A stretch of DNA of 64,000 bases from Micrococcales bacterium (lineage in GTDB: Bacteria > Actinomycetota > Actinomycetes > S36-B12 > UBA10799): assembly GCA_016703125.1 (NCBI GenBank), contig JADJCR010000002.1, forward strand, positions 474,714 to 538,713, read 5' to 3'. Every line of letters begins with the position of its first letter. The stretch's first letter is position 1. The position numbers were made by a program, and so were the translations under genes. This document shows positions 1 through 8,471 of the stretch, piece after piece. The notes beneath the pieces are model-generated. The model saw only the letters and a program-made list of their open reading frames with translations, ran no database searches and was not told the origin of the DNA.

Positions 1-692
1 CTGGTCTGCGGACCGGCCAGCATATAGGCCTCACCGGCCCGGCCGCGTTCCATGGCCAGCACGTGCCCGTGGGCGATGTCGTCGACATGTGCCATGCACA
101 GGCGCAGGCCTGCCGGGGCCGGTACCCGGTGACCGCGGGCGGTTCGGCGGATCAACTCGCCGACCTGGCTGGTGTCGCCCGGTCCGTAGATGGCGCCCGG
201 CATCACGGTGACGACGTCGAGGCCGCGGTCCGCGTACTGGTCGGCGATCCGATGGGCCTGGGCCTTCGTGTGGTCGTACACCGACAGGTGCTCCCCGGTG
301 TAGGTGTAGGTCTCGTCGCGAACCTCACCGTGGGTGTCGGAGTTCACCGCCAGCGTCGAGGTGTAGACGATCCGGGGGACCTCGGCCTCCTGCGCGGCGT
401 CGAGGGCGTTGCGGGTGCCTTGCACGTTCGTGGCCCAGCCGCGCTCGGGGTGGTCGCTGCCGACCTCGTACCACCCCGCCACATGGAACACCCCGTCGGC
501 GCCGCGGAACGCCTCGATCAGGGAGGTGCGGGAGGTCACGTCCCCCGGCACCACCTGCACGCCCAGGTCCCGCAGCGCCCCGGCTTTCTCGGGCGACCGC
601 ACCACCGCCACCACTTCATGGCCCGCGTGCCGCAACTCGGCGGCCAGGTGGCCCCCGACGAAGCCCGTGGCGCCGGTCAGCGCGTATCGCAT
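1..692 (-). CDS. NAD-dependent epimerase/dehydratase (SDR family), 3' end outside window
   Basis: Extended short-chain dehydrogenase/epimerase; the substrate cannot be told. The N-terminus carries the Rossmann signature TGATGFVGGH (residues 6-15), an acidic end of strand 2, a YTST stretch near residue 110 and the catalytic Y-x3-K (Tyr139, Lys143). The gene begins at the ATG at 692 and runs off the left edge, so about 230 residues are visible; full members are usually 300-340. Its start lies 5 bp after the stop of the sugar-dehydrogenase gene on the same strand, so the two are probably co-transcribed. The family covers sugar-nucleotide epimerases, dihydroflavonol-reductase-like enzymes and others; there is no context to choose. 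Confidence 0.85.
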   Translation of the reverse strand, partial: MRYALTGATGFVGGHLAAELRHAGHEVVAVVRSPEKAGALRDLGVQVVPGDVTSRTSLIEAFRGADGVFHVAGWYEVGSDHPERGWATNVQGTRNALDAAQEAEVPRIVYTSTLAVNSDTHGEVRDETYTYTGEHLSVYDHTKAQAHRIADQYADRGLDVVTVMPGAIYGPGDTSQVGELIRRTARGHRVPAPAGLRLCMAHVDDIAHGHVLAMERGRAGEAYMLAGPQT

Positions 693-697
693 GGCAC

Positions 698-1693
698 TCA
701 GGCCACGAGGCGCAGAAGGCGCCCGTCGATGGTGGTGAGCAGCAGTTCCCCCCGGCGGTCCAGACCGAATGACGTGAGACCGTCGGCGCTGGCGATGCGC
801 TTGCTCTTCCCGTCGCGGTACGCCCAGATCCGGCCGCTGCCGAAGTCGCCGTACACATACCAGCCGCGCAGTGATGGGATCGCCTCCCCGCGGTAGACGT
901 ATCCGCCGGTGATGCTTTGTCCCTTGCCGCGGGGGTAGGACAGCACTGGCGGCGTGGGCGAGCGCCCGTCGCACCGGTCCGGGTTGTAGGAGCGTCTGCC
1001 CTCCCGGCAGGACCAGCCGAAGTCCACGAGCGGGGAGTCGACGGCCATCCGGTCGACCTCCTCGACCGCGTTCTGCCCGACGTCCCCGATCCAGATCTGA
1101 TCGGTGACCGGGTCGATACTGAACCGCCACGGGTTGCGCAGACCGTAGGCGATCACCGGGCTGCTGCGGCGAGGGTTGCCCGCCGGGATGCAGTACCTCT
1201 TGGCGCCGCACGTCGGGTCGATCCGCAGGATCTTCCCGCGCAGGTCACTGAGTCTGCCGGCCGCCCCGAAGGGGTCCCCAGCGCCGCCACCGTCACCGGT
1301 GGAGATGTACAGCAGCCCCTTGTGGAGCTGCACCTGCCCACCGTTGTGGTTGGCGTACTCGGGGTGCTTGATCCGGATGATCTTGCGTTGCCCCCCGCCC
1401 TTCGTGAAGCGGGACACCTGCAGAGCGCCCTCGCCGTCGGTATACGCCGCGTAGAACCGTTTGGCGTCGATGCGTGCCATGGACAGCAGGCCCCCTTCGC
1501 CGTCACTGGACACCGGGACGCGGAACCAGGTCCGCGGCTGGCCCTTCGTGGGTACCTTCACGATCCGCCCGGGCTTCTCCGTGACGAACAGCGTCCCGCT
1601 CGGGGCGGAGACGACACTGGTCGGCTGGTTCAGCCCGGTGACAACCGGATTGACGTCGACCATGGACAGTGCGAGCAGCGACTCGGCGAGCAT
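698..1693 (-). CDS. PQQ-dependent sugar dehydrogenase (glucose/sorbosone dehydrogenase family)
   Basis: 331-residue beta-propeller of the soluble glucose/sorbosone dehydrogenase (GSDH) family, which oxidises sugars with PQQ. Family-typical blocks are visible: an N-terminal GLNQPTSVV strand, GLRNPWRFSIDP in the middle, DVGQNAVEEVD after it, and a C-terminal GGYVYRG/YVYGDFGSG pair. The ATG at 1693 gives a short hydrophobic start but no convincing signal peptide, although many relatives are exported. No PQQ synthesis genes are in the window. Catalytic activity on glucose is not certain; many actinobacterial members have unknown aldose substrates. Confidence 0.85.
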   Translation of the reverse strand: MLAESLLALSMVDVNPVVTGLNQPTSVVSAPSGTLFVTEKPGRIVKVPTKGQPRTWFRVPVSSDGEGGLLSMARIDAKRFYAAYTDGEGALQVSRFTKGGGQRKIIRIKHPEYANHNGGQVQLHKGLLYISTGDGGGAGDPFGAAGRLSDLRGKILRIDPTCGAKRYCIPAGNPRRSSPVIAYGLRNPWRFSIDPVTDQIWIGDVGQNAVEEVDRMAVDSPLVDFGWSCREGRRSYNPDRCDGRSPTPPVLSYPRGKGQSITGGYVYRGEAIPSLRGWYVYGDFGSGRIWAYRDGKSKRIASADGLTSFGLDRRGELLLTTIDGRLLRLVA

Positions 1694-1723
1694 GGGGTCA
1701 GCCTAGGCACGCCCGCCACGGCG

Positions 1724-2785
1724 TCAGGCAGCCGCCACCTTGTGGGAGTTGCGCCGCCAGACCAGGAACGTGCCCACGCCCAGGAAGACCTGCGGCACCC
1801 ACGAGCAGGCGCGCCACACCAGCGTGGCCGCCAGGGCGTCGTTCTGGTCCATCCCGAAGGCGACCAGCAGCGCGGTGAGGGCCGCGTCGACAGTGCCCAA
1901 TCCGCCCGGAGTGAGCGGGATCATGGTGCCGAGCCGGGAGATGGCGAAAGCGGCGAAGGCCTCCGCGGCGGTCAGGCCGGACGACCGGCCGTCGGAGACC
2001 GCGCGGATGGCTACGAACAGGATCAGGTACTGCCCGAAGATCATCCCGAAGTTGGACAGCGTGATGGAAGCCCAGTGCTTGGACACCACGCCCACGATCT
2101 GCGACCGGAAGTCCAGCACCTGCTGCACGACGTCGATGTCCTTGTGGAAACGGTGCAGGAAGGGGTTCGCTATCCGCTGTCCGATGGAGCCGATCTTGGC
2201 GGCGAGTTCCTCACTGCGCAGGATCAGGGCGAAGATCACCACCGCACCCACGATGGCGATCACGCCGACAACAGCCGCAGTCAGGTACTGATCGGGGTTC
2301 TCACCGCTGACGAACAAGAGCACGACCCCGATGACCGGCAACCCGAGCGTCATGAAGACGCTCCACACGCTGGTGATCGCGATGCCCGTGGCGGCCGCCG
2401 CGGAGGAGACCTTGTACGTGGCGAGCATGGCGTACTGGACGCCCAAGCCGACTGCGCCGCCGGCGGGCACGGCGTTGGAGATGGTGAACGAGGTCTGCCG
2501 CACCACGAAAGCCGGCCGGTACTTCAACCCGGGGATGGCCGCCATCAGGGGGAAGACGTAGACCCACAGGTTGACCAGGATCGCCAGCACCAGGGCGGCC
2601 TTGTCGGCGTTGGTCATGTCCTGCACGGCGTCCCAGGCGTCCTGGTAGTTGCCGAGTTTCGGAAGGATTCCGGCGAAGACGATGACCAGCGTCACCAGCG
2701 TGACGGCCCCGGCGATCAGGCTCTTCTTCTTGTCCAGCTTGGGGATGTCGGGGTCCACCCGGGACGCGGCGGGATCGTCAGTCAC
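1724..2785 (-). CDS. Lysylphosphatidylglycerol synthase TM region / UPF0104-type integral membrane protein
   Basis: 353 residues with about eight hydrophobic segments after a short charged N-terminus, matching the flippase-like membrane domain of the LPG synthase family (UPF0104/AglD2). The hallmark late segment has PLTPGGLGTVD followed by a small-residue helix. No C-terminal aminoacyl-transferase domain is present, so lipid lysinylation is not expected; a lipid or polyprenol-linked transport role is the usual guess. I chose the GTG at 2785 because it sits 4 bp from the ppgK stop at 2790, giving a tightly coupled pair; a longer in-frame start would overlap ppgK and encode Cys/Trp-rich sequence unlike the family. 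Confidence 0.8.
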   Translation of the reverse strand: MTDDPAASRVDPDIPKLDKKKSLIAGAVTLVTLVIVFAGILPKLGNYQDAWDAVQDMTNADKAALVLAILVNLWVYVFPLMAAIPGLKYRPAFVVRQTSFTISNAVPAGGAVGLGVQYAMLATYKVSSAAAATGIAITSVWSVFMTLGLPVIGVVLLFVSGENPDQYLTAAVVGVIAIVGAVVIFALILRSEELAAKIGSIGQRIANPFLHRFHKDIDVVQQVLDFRSQIVGVVSKHWASITLSNFGMIFGQYLILFVAIRAVSDGRSSGLTAAEAFAAFAISRLGTMIPLTPGGLGTVDAALTALLVAFGMDQNDALAATLVWRACSWVPQVFLGVGTFLVWRRNSHKVAAA

Positions 2786-2789
2786 GTGC

Positions 2790-3530
2790 TCACCGTGCCA
2801 TATCCAGGTCCCACACCCGCACACCCCCGAGGATCCCGGCGAGATTGGGCACGATGGTCACGTCGTTGCCGAGGTCGGTGGTCAGATGTTTGGCGTTGCC
2901 GCCGCCGACATACAGGTGGTCCCAGCAGAAGACCGGTCGCAGGCCGTCGACCGTGGCCAGGATCCTTCGCGACCAGGTCTTGGCGCCGAGCCGCTTGAGT
3001 TGTGCCTTGCCCATCCACGTGTCGTAGGTGTGGCCCTTGCGCACCGGGGCGTGCGACATCTCCAAGTGCGGCGCCAGTCGCCCCCCGTCGTACATCGCGC
3101 AACCCAGTCCCGTGCCGAGGGTGAAGACCACCTCCAGCCCCGTCCCGCGGATGACGGCGGCGCCCTGCACCTCCGCATCGTTGAGTACCCGCACCGGCAC
3201 GGCGAACTCCGCCTCCAGCACAGCGCCCGCGTCCCAGTGCCGCCATGCAGCGTCGAGCGCGGGATCCTTGTGGCTGTACGGGCCGCGCAGGTTCGGGTAG
3301 TGCGGCGTGACCACGACCACGCCGTGCCGGATCATCCCCGGCATCCCGACGGTCACCCGGTCGAAGCGCGGCATGTCCGCGGCCAGTCCGAGCAACACCT
3401 TCACGAACCGCTGCGGCGACAGCGGGTAGGGGGTCTTGATCCGGACGCGCTCGGCGACCAGTGCACCGTCACGGTCGACCACCCCGGCTTTGATCCCCGA
3501 TCCCCCGCAGTCGATTCCCAATGTGCGCAT
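2790..3530 (-). CDS. ppgK: Polyphosphate glucokinase (ROK family)
   Basis: Phosphorylates glucose to glucose-6-phosphate with polyphosphate (and often ATP) as donor; cytoplasmic entry point of glycolysis. 246 residues, normal for PpgK. The ROK nucleotide fold starts with GIDCGGSGIK (residues 5-14). TPHYPNLRG, VRVLNDAEVQGAA and GTGLGCAMYDGG are typical PpgK blocks, and the C-terminal part with CWDHLYVGGGNAKH is shared with polyP glucokinases rather than with other ROK kinases or repressors. There is no N-terminal DNA-binding domain. It is followed at 4 bp by the UPF0104-type gene. Two other polyP/PPi enzymes (PPi-phosphofructokinase, PPK2) lie within 11 kb. Confidence 0.93.
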   Translation of the reverse strand: MRTLGIDCGGSGIKAGVVDRDGALVAERVRIKTPYPLSPQRFVKVLLGLAADMPRFDRVTVGMPGMIRHGVVVVTPHYPNLRGPYSHKDPALDAAWRHWDAGAVLEAEFAVPVRVLNDAEVQGAAVIRGTGLEVVFTLGTGLGCAMYDGGRLAPHLEMSHAPVRKGHTYDTWMGKAQLKRLGAKTWSRRILATVDGLRPVFCWDHLYVGGGNAKHLTTDLGNDVTIVPNLAGILGGVRVWDLDMAR

Positions 3531-3557
3531 GGGGCCAAGCCTGCCCGACGCGGGCTG

Positions 3558-4286
3558 TCAGGTGCCCGGTGGCTGGTCCGGGGTGGGGGGTGACTGGAAC
3601 CCGGGCATCCGCCAGGCGTTGACGATCTTCGCCAGTGCCGTGACCAGGAACAACTGCCCGACGATCGCCTCCAGCACGGCCACCGACTGCCCGGGGTTCG
3701 CCGCCGGGACGAGGTTCCCGTAGCCGGTGGTGGTGAGGGTGATGAAGCTGAAGAAGAGGAAGTCGGCGTTGTCCCCGTGGCCGGCGGCGCCGAAGAAGGC
3801 CGGGTCGGTCTGCCAGACGGAAATCGCCCGGTAGCTGAACGCGAACATCATCCCCAGCATCACGTAGATGCACACCGCGCCGAGGACCGTTCGCACGTCG
3901 ACCATGGAGCGGCGCAATAGGTGTCGCACGATGACCAGCGGTGCCACGAGGTAGAGCACCACGCTGACGAGCGCGAGCCACCGGGTCACAGTCGCGTCGA
4001 AGGAGTAGACGACGTTGAACAGGGCCGCGGTCACCACCAGCACTGCGGTGGCCAGGCAGGCCCAACCGGCGACGCGCTGGGCGTTGCGGGACTCGGAGAC
4101 GGAGAACGTCAACCACAGGGTGAGCAGTTGCACGAGCATGACGACCGCGATCCCCTCCGGGCCGTCGGCGTACACCGACGCGACATAGGCCAGGCCCAGC
4201 AGGAGCAGCACGAATCCGTACCTGTTGTCCGAATCCTGGTTGGTGAGGACGCCGACAAGGTGAGCCGCCGGACGCTGGCGTGCCAT
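3558..4286 (-). CDS. Potassium channel family protein
   Basis: 242-residue membrane protein with about six hydrophobic segments. The last two flank a pore loop containing TTTGYGN, the K+ selectivity filter (around residues 190-196), so it is very likely a K+-selective channel of the two-helix ion-channel (Ion_trans_2) type with additional N-terminal helices. There is no RCK or cyclic-nucleotide domain at the C-terminus, which is short, polar and Pro-rich. The start ATG at 4286 lies 3 bp after the aquaporin stop, suggesting one transcription unit. Confidence 0.87.
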   Translation of the reverse strand: MARQRPAAHLVGVLTNQDSDNRYGFVLLLLGLAYVASVYADGPEGIAVVMLVQLLTLWLTFSVSESRNAQRVAGWACLATAVLVVTAALFNVVYSFDATVTRWLALVSVVLYLVAPLVIVRHLLRRSMVDVRTVLGAVCIYVMLGMMFAFSYRAISVWQTDPAFFGAAGHGDNADFLFFSFITLTTTGYGNLVPAANPGQSVAVLEAIVGQLFLVTALAKIVNAWRMPGFQSPPTPDQPPGT

Positions 4287-4289
4287 CGT

Positions 4290-5099
4290 CTACAGGCCGG
4301 CGGGATCGGATTGGCTGAGTGTGCCCTGCGCGGCCGCGGCACCACCTTTAGTCGGCTTCCCGCGCAGGATCCATTCGAAGAACACCGCGACCATCGCCCC
4401 GACCAAGGGTCCAACCAGGTAGGCCCAGTACGAGGTGAAGTCCCAGCCGACGAGGGCGGGAGCGAACGATCGCATGGGGTTCATCGAGGCTCCCGTGACC
4501 GGCGCCCCCCAGACGGAGACCAGCCCGATGTAGCTGCCCACCGCGATGGCCCCGGCGATGCCGATGTTGCGCGCCCCCGTGGCGGTGCCGAGGATGACGC
4601 TGACCAGCCCGGCTGTCAGCAAGGCCTCCATGCTCGCCGCACCGAATGCGCTGACGCCCGCGGCGGGGACGGTGGCGCCGGCCATGATGCCCCCGAAGCT
4701 CCACTGCAGCAGTAGGCAGGCCAGCACCGCGCCGACGAACTGCGCCGCGATGTACCCGGGCACCCGTAGCCAAGGGAAGTTGCCGCGCACGGCGAATGCG
4801 ATCGTGACGGCCGGGTTGAGGTGGGCGCCGCTGATGGTGCCCATGAAGAAGATGATCCCCATGACCATCATTCCGGGGGCCAGGGCCTTCATCGCCAGCG
4901 TGAGGTCGGAGCCGAAGACCTGCGCCCCGACGACGCCCGCGCCCGCGGCGACGACAACCAGCAGGAACGTCCCCCAGGCCTCGCTGAACAGCCGGCGGTA
5001 TTCAAGGCTGGTGTCGTCGAACTGCCGCGCGTCTTCGACCTGCCGGTGGAACCGCTCTTCCAGCAGGCGGACGAGCGGCTCCCCGCCGTTCTCACTCAT
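4290..5099 (-). CDS. Aquaporin / MIP family channel
   Basis: Water or small-solute channel in the cytoplasmic membrane. It carries both half-helix signatures: GAHLNPAVT (first NPA) and, in the second half, GASMNPMRS, where the usual NPA is NPM. Six transmembrane segments fit the family. A 30-residue charged N-terminal extension precedes the first helix. The second-motif change and a small residue after the Arg (NPMRSFAP) resemble actinobacterial members whose selectivity is not assigned. I use the ATG at 5099; an upstream in-frame ATG at 5135 would add 12 residues with no support. Confidence 0.88.
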   Translation of the reverse strand: MSENGGEPLVRLLEERFHRQVEDARQFDDTSLEYRRLFSEAWGTFLLVVVAAGAGVVGAQVFGSDLTLAMKALAPGMMVMGIIFFMGTISGAHLNPAVTIAFAVRGNFPWLRVPGYIAAQFVGAVLACLLLQWSFGGIMAGATVPAAGVSAFGAASMEALLTAGLVSVILGTATGARNIGIAGAIAVGSYIGLVSVWGAPVTGASMNPMRSFAPALVGWDFTSYWAYLVGPLVGAMVAVFFEWILRGKPTKGGAAAAQGTLSQSDPAGL

Positions 5100-5243
5100 G
5101 AGCCACACGGTGTCCCACCTGATCATGGTCGGCAAGCATCGACGCGGTGTGTCGGGAGATCACGATCTCAGCGCGTTCCGGTCCGAGGGGTGTTGGTCGG
5201 GGCTTGCGGGAAGTACGATCATGCCGAGCCAAGGAGGCCGATC

Positions 5244-5546
5244 ATGCGCCGCACTCTCGTAACGATGTCCCTGGTGGCCGGACTGGCTGCACCCGCGGTG
5301 CTCGTCACCCCGGCGCAAGCAGCCACGTCCTTCCCGCGCAAGGCGGTCCAGCAGGCCATTGCCAACCAGATCCGCGAGGTCGTCGGGCAGAAGGCCACGG
5401 TCAAGTGCCCGGCCCGCAAGAACTGGGTCAAGGGCAAGGTCATGTTCTGCACCGCCACACCCACCAACGGGGCAGCCTCCTACCGCGTGAAGGTGACGCT
5501 GGGCAACCCGAAGACCTACACCTTCAAGTGGCTGAAGCTGGGCTGA
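5244..5546 (+). CDS. Small secreted DUF4333-like protein
   Basis: 100 residues. A strong ribosome-binding site (AAGGAGG at 5231-5237) precedes the ATG at 5244. The N-terminus is a classic signal peptide (MRR, hydrophobic core, cleavage after AQA near residue 26). The mature 74 residues have the two-Cys pattern (KCPAR...MFCTAT) with a beta-rich end, as in DUF4333 domains of actinobacterial cell-envelope proteins. Function unknown. It is transcribed away from the aquaporin/channel genes. Confidence 0.75.
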   Translation: MRRTLVTMSLVAGLAAPAVLVTPAQAATSFPRKAVQQAIANQIREVVGQKATVKCPARKNWVKGKVMFCTATPTNGAASYRVKVTLGNPKTYTFKWLKLG

Positions 5547-5568
5547 CCGGGGTCGGTCGCGCGCGCGG

Positions 5569-5723
5569 CCGGTTCGTTTCGCTCCCGCCTGCGGCTGGTC
5601 CGGGTCCGGGGTGCGCGCTGTGTGTAGCGGGGAGAGGTCCGGGCGTCGGGGAGCGATGCAACCGGTTCGTTTCGCTCCCGGGTAGCGGTTTCGCTCCCGC
5701 CTTCGGCTGGTCCGGGTCCGGGG
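5569..5723. repeat. Short intergenic direct repeats
   Basis: A unit of about 43 bp beginning GGTTCGTTTCGCTCCCG and ending in a GGTCCGGGTCCGGGG stretch occurs at 5569-5611. It recurs at 5662-5723, where the second copy is interrupted by a few bases that duplicate the TTTCGCTCCCG core. There is no coding signal here. It lies between the convergent ends of the small secreted protein gene and the acyl-CoA dehydrogenase gene. Confidence 0.7.
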
Positions 5724-5764
5724 AGGCTGGGAGGCGCCGGCCCACCAAGATCCGCCAGGAACGG

Positions 5765-5801
5765 CAGCACCCCGGCCACCGTGACGGCAACCGGGGTGCT
5801 G
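5765..5801 (-). terminator. Strong hairpin after the acyl-CoA dehydrogenase gene
   Basis: Perfect 11-bp inverted repeat (CAGCACCCCGG / CCGGGGTGCTG) with a 15-base loop, just downstream of the stop at 5813 on the minus strand. There is no obvious U-tract, as is common in GC-rich actinobacteria. It could also stop transcription from the converging gene. Confidence 0.7.
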
Positions 5802-5812
5802 GCTCTCCAGAT

Positions 5813-7654
5813 CTAGAAGGCGTCCTCAGACAGCTCCATGATCTCGAGGTTGGTCGTCTCAGCAGCGAGACGCTCCCCGGCCAGCAGCGGCAGGCGGTTC
5901 TGAGCGAACCACTTGGCCGCCGCGATCTTCCCCTTGTAGAACTCGACGTCCTTGGCCGACGCGCCGTTGTCCAGCGCGGCCGAGGCCACCTCGGCCTGGC
6001 GCAGCAGCAGCCAGCCGATGATGAGGTCACCGACCGCCATCAGCAGGCGGGTGGTGTTCAGGCCGACCTTGTAGATCTCCTGGATGTCCTGCTGTGAGCC
6101 CATCGCCCAGGTGCCCAACGAGCCGATGAGGCCCTGGACGTCCTCGAGCGCCTTGCCCAGCAACTCGCGCTCGGCGGCCAACTGGTCGCCGTCGCCGGTG
6201 TTCTTCACCGTCTCGGTGATCTCCGCGGCCACCTTGGTGATCGCCTGGAACTGGTCACGGACCATCTTCCGGAAGAAGAAGTCCAGACCCTGGATCGCCG
6301 TGGTGCCCTCGTAGAGGGTGTCGATCTTGGCGTCGCGGATGTACTGCTCGATCGGGTAGTCCTGCAGGTAGCCGGAACCACCGAGGGTCTGCAGCGACTG
6401 CGCGAGCATCTCGTAGGAGCGCTCGGAGCCCACGCCCTTGACGATCGGCAGCAACAGGTCGTTGATCCGCTCGGCCATGTCGTCCTCACCGCCGGTGAGG
6501 CGGGCCTGGGCGACCTTGTCCTGCCACATCGCGGTGTACATCACCAGCGCGCGCATGCCCTCGGCGTAGCTCTTCTGCAGCATCAGCGAGCGGCGGACAT
6601 CCGGGTGGTGGATGATCGGCACCCGCGGCGCGCTCTTGTCGAGCATCTGGGTCAGGTCAGCGCCCTGCAGCCGGTTCTTCGCGTAGTCCAAGGCGTTCAG
6701 GTAGCCGGTGCCCAGGGTGGCGATAGCCTTCGTGCCGACCATCATGCGGGCGTACTCGATGACCTTGAACATCTGCGCGATGCCTTCGTGCACATCTCCG
6801 ACGAGGTAGCCGATCGCCGGCTCCTTCTCGCCGAAGGTGATCTCGCAGGTGGTCGAGACCTTCAGGCCCATCTTCTTCTCGACGTTGGTGACGTACGCGC
6901 CGTTGCGCTCACCCAGTTCGCCGGTCTCGATGTCGAACATGAACTTCGGCACCACGAACAGGCTCAGGCCCTTGGTGCCCGGGCCACCGACGCCTTCGAT
7001 GCCCTCGGGGCGGGCGAGCACCAGGTGGACGATGTTGTCGCTCATGTCGTGCTCGGCGGAGGTGATGAAGCGCTTCACACCCTCGATGCGCCAAGTGCCG
7101 TCGCCGTTGTCGAAGGCCTTGGTGCGTCCGGCGCCCACGTCCGAACCGGCGTCGGGCTCGGTGAGGACCATCGTGGCGCCCCACTGGCCGTCGATCATGC
7201 GCTCGGCCATCTTCTTCTGGTCTTCATTGCCGAGGTTGTAGAGGATGCCGGCGAATCCGGGACCGGACATGTACATGAACGCGGCCGGGTTGGATCCGAG
7301 CACCAGTTCGGCAACCGCCCACCGCAGGCTCGGCGGGCAGTTGATGCCGCCGAGACCCTCCGGGATCTCCAGGCGCCAGCCCTCGGAGTCCATCAGGGCC
7401 TGGTAGCCCTTCTTGAAGTCCTCGGGCATCTTCACCGAGTAGGTGGCCGGGTCGTAGACGGGCGGGTTGCGGTCGGCCGAGGCGAAGGTGTCGGAGAGGA
7501 TGCCCGTGGCCAGGGTCTCCGTGTTCTTCAGGAAGTCCTTGGCGGTGGCGACGTCGATGTCCTCGAAGGGCGCTGCGCCCATCCGATCGGCCGCGCCGAA
7601 CACCTCGAACAGGTTGAACTCGATGTCACGCAGGTTGCTCTTGTAGTGGGTCAC
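5813..7654 (-). CDS. Acyl-CoA dehydrogenase, FadE5-like
   Basis: Flavin enzyme of beta-oxidation (acyl-CoA to enoyl-CoA), cytoplasmic. 613 residues, the long form with an extra C-terminal region as in mycobacterial FadE5. The N-terminus VTHYKSNLRDIEFNLFEV closely follows that group. Flavin/acyl-CoA dehydrogenase signatures are visible: MVLTEPDAGSDVGA, a GVKRFITSAEHD strand, and a GGSGYLQDYPIEQYIRDAK helix with the catalytic-region LYEGTTAIQGLDF. I place the start at the GTG at 7654, where a GGGAG ribosome-binding site is well spaced and the sequence matches the family; a TTG at 7678 would add eight unsupported residues. Two palindromic sites lie 50-90 bp upstream, suggesting repression by a TetR-type regulator that is not in the window. 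Confidence 0.92.
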   Translation of the reverse strand: MTHYKSNLRDIEFNLFEVFGAADRMGAAPFEDIDVATAKDFLKNTETLATGILSDTFASADRNPPVYDPATYSVKMPEDFKKGYQALMDSEGWRLEIPEGLGGINCPPSLRWAVAELVLGSNPAAFMYMSGPGFAGILYNLGNEDQKKMAERMIDGQWGATMVLTEPDAGSDVGAGRTKAFDNGDGTWRIEGVKRFITSAEHDMSDNIVHLVLARPEGIEGVGGPGTKGLSLFVVPKFMFDIETGELGERNGAYVTNVEKKMGLKVSTTCEITFGEKEPAIGYLVGDVHEGIAQMFKVIEYARMMVGTKAIATLGTGYLNALDYAKNRLQGADLTQMLDKSAPRVPIIHHPDVRRSLMLQKSYAEGMRALVMYTAMWQDKVAQARLTGGEDDMAERINDLLLPIVKGVGSERSYEMLAQSLQTLGGSGYLQDYPIEQYIRDAKIDTLYEGTTAIQGLDFFFRKMVRDQFQAITKVAAEITETVKNTGDGDQLAAERELLGKALEDVQGLIGSLGTWAMGSQQDIQEIYKVGLNTTRLLMAVGDLIIGWLLLRQAEVASAALDNGASAKDVEFYKGKIAAAKWFAQNRLPLLAGERLAAETTNLEIMELSEDAF

Positions 7655-7704
7655 CGGTTTTTCTCCCGTGTTGCTCAAGCACCGACAGCGGCGCCGCGGG
7701 TCGT

Positions 7705-7720
7705 GTTACCCGCCAGTAAC
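7705..7720. promoter_or_regulatory. Operator-like palindrome 1 upstream of acyl-CoA dehydrogenase
   Basis: 16-bp site GTTACCCGCCAGTAAC with 5-bp inverted arms (GTTAC/GTAAC). It is one of two similarly built sites spaced 23 bp start to start (about two helical turns) in the promoter region of the gene starting at 7654. This is typical of a dimeric TetR-type repressor site; the regulator is not identified. Confidence 0.6.
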
Positions 7721-7727
7721 TAATAAT

Positions 7728-7743
7728 GCTACTCGTCGGTAAC
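7728..7743. promoter_or_regulatory. Operator-like palindrome 2 upstream of acyl-CoA dehydrogenase
   Basis: 16-bp site GCTACTCGTCGGTAAC with one mismatch in the arms. It matches site 1 when read on the minus strand (GTTACCGACGAGTAGC against GTTACTGGCGGGTAAC), so the two form a direct repeat of a palindrome. Confidence 0.55.
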
Positions 7744-7823
7744 TTCGCGCAAGAGCGCGGGTGTCGCACATCACTCGACGAGGCCGCCGCGAGCACCCCT
7801 CGGACCCGCGACGGCCCTCGTTG

Positions 7824-8471
7824 TCACGGCCCTGTCAACTCCGCCACCCGGGTTGCGGTGAGCGTGCCGCCGTTGGCCTCACCCTCGGAGGCCAGACCTG
7901 CGCCGCCAGGGTTACAGCGCAGGTACACCGTCGCGTCGGCGGTGTTGGTGTACGAGGCCGTGGCCGCCAGCGGGACGTCGTAGTACTGCTGGGCGACGCT
8001 GGCGATCACCGGCACGGTCGTGAGCGTCCCGCCGGTGCTCATGAGAGTGCACGTGATCTCCGTGGTTGCGACTCCAAGGCGGTGCACGCTGGTGGCCGCG
8101 TTGATCAGGTACGAGCCGGCGGGCAGGTTGAGTTCGGCCACCCGGTTCTTCGGCTGACCGATCGGCACGAGCAGGGCGTCAAGCCCTGTGACCGCCGGGT
8201 TGTTGGCCACGTAGCCGTTGCTCGGGCCGCGTGGGCCCTGCGGACCGGTCTTGTTGAACGTGACCTTCTTCTCCTTCTTGGTGCACGTCTTGCCGACCTG
8301 CGCGTTGATGAAGCGCACGGCACCGGTCTTCTTGACCATGCATGCGGTGATGACTCCGGTGGTGGAGTCGGGGATCTTCGTTGGGACTGATGTGGCACTC
8401 GCGATTCCCGCTGCGGCAAGACTCCCAGCGGCGAGGCATCCGACTGCCACTACCCATGGTTGCGTCCTCAT
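7824..8471 (-). CDS. Secreted protein with short collagen-like linker
   Basis: 215 residues. The ATG at 8471 has a GGAGG ribosome-binding site and starts a signal peptide (MRT, hydrophobic core, cleavage near ASA at about residue 26). The mature protein has a conserved module seen again in two genes at 38-39.5 kb: a Cys, a K-K-T-G-x-x-R strand, a second Cys with KKEKK, then a GPQGPRGP linker. The remaining 130 residues are beta-rich and polar, with two Cys pairs and no enzyme motif. Probably an extracellular or wall-associated protein; function unknown. An in-frame extension upstream of 8471 is low-complexity and unlikely to be translated. Confidence 0.75.
   Translation of the reverse strand: MRTQPWVVAVGCLAAGSLAAAGIASATSVPTKIPDSTTGVITACMVKKTGAVRFINAQVGKTCTKKEKKVTFNKTGPQGPRGPSNGYVANNPAVTGLDALLVPIGQPKNRVAELNLPAGSYLINAATSVHRLGVATTEITCTLMSTGGTLTTVPVIASVAQQYYDVPLAATASYTNTADATVYLRCNPGGAGLASEGEANGGTLTATRVAELTGP

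Noticed and set aside
917..2998. Long plus-strand open frame (693 codons) opposite the sugar dehydrogenase, UPF0104 and ppgK genes
   Set aside because: Arg/Gly/Asp-rich antisense frame caused by high GC content; the minus-strand genes have clear families and there is no ribosome-binding site.
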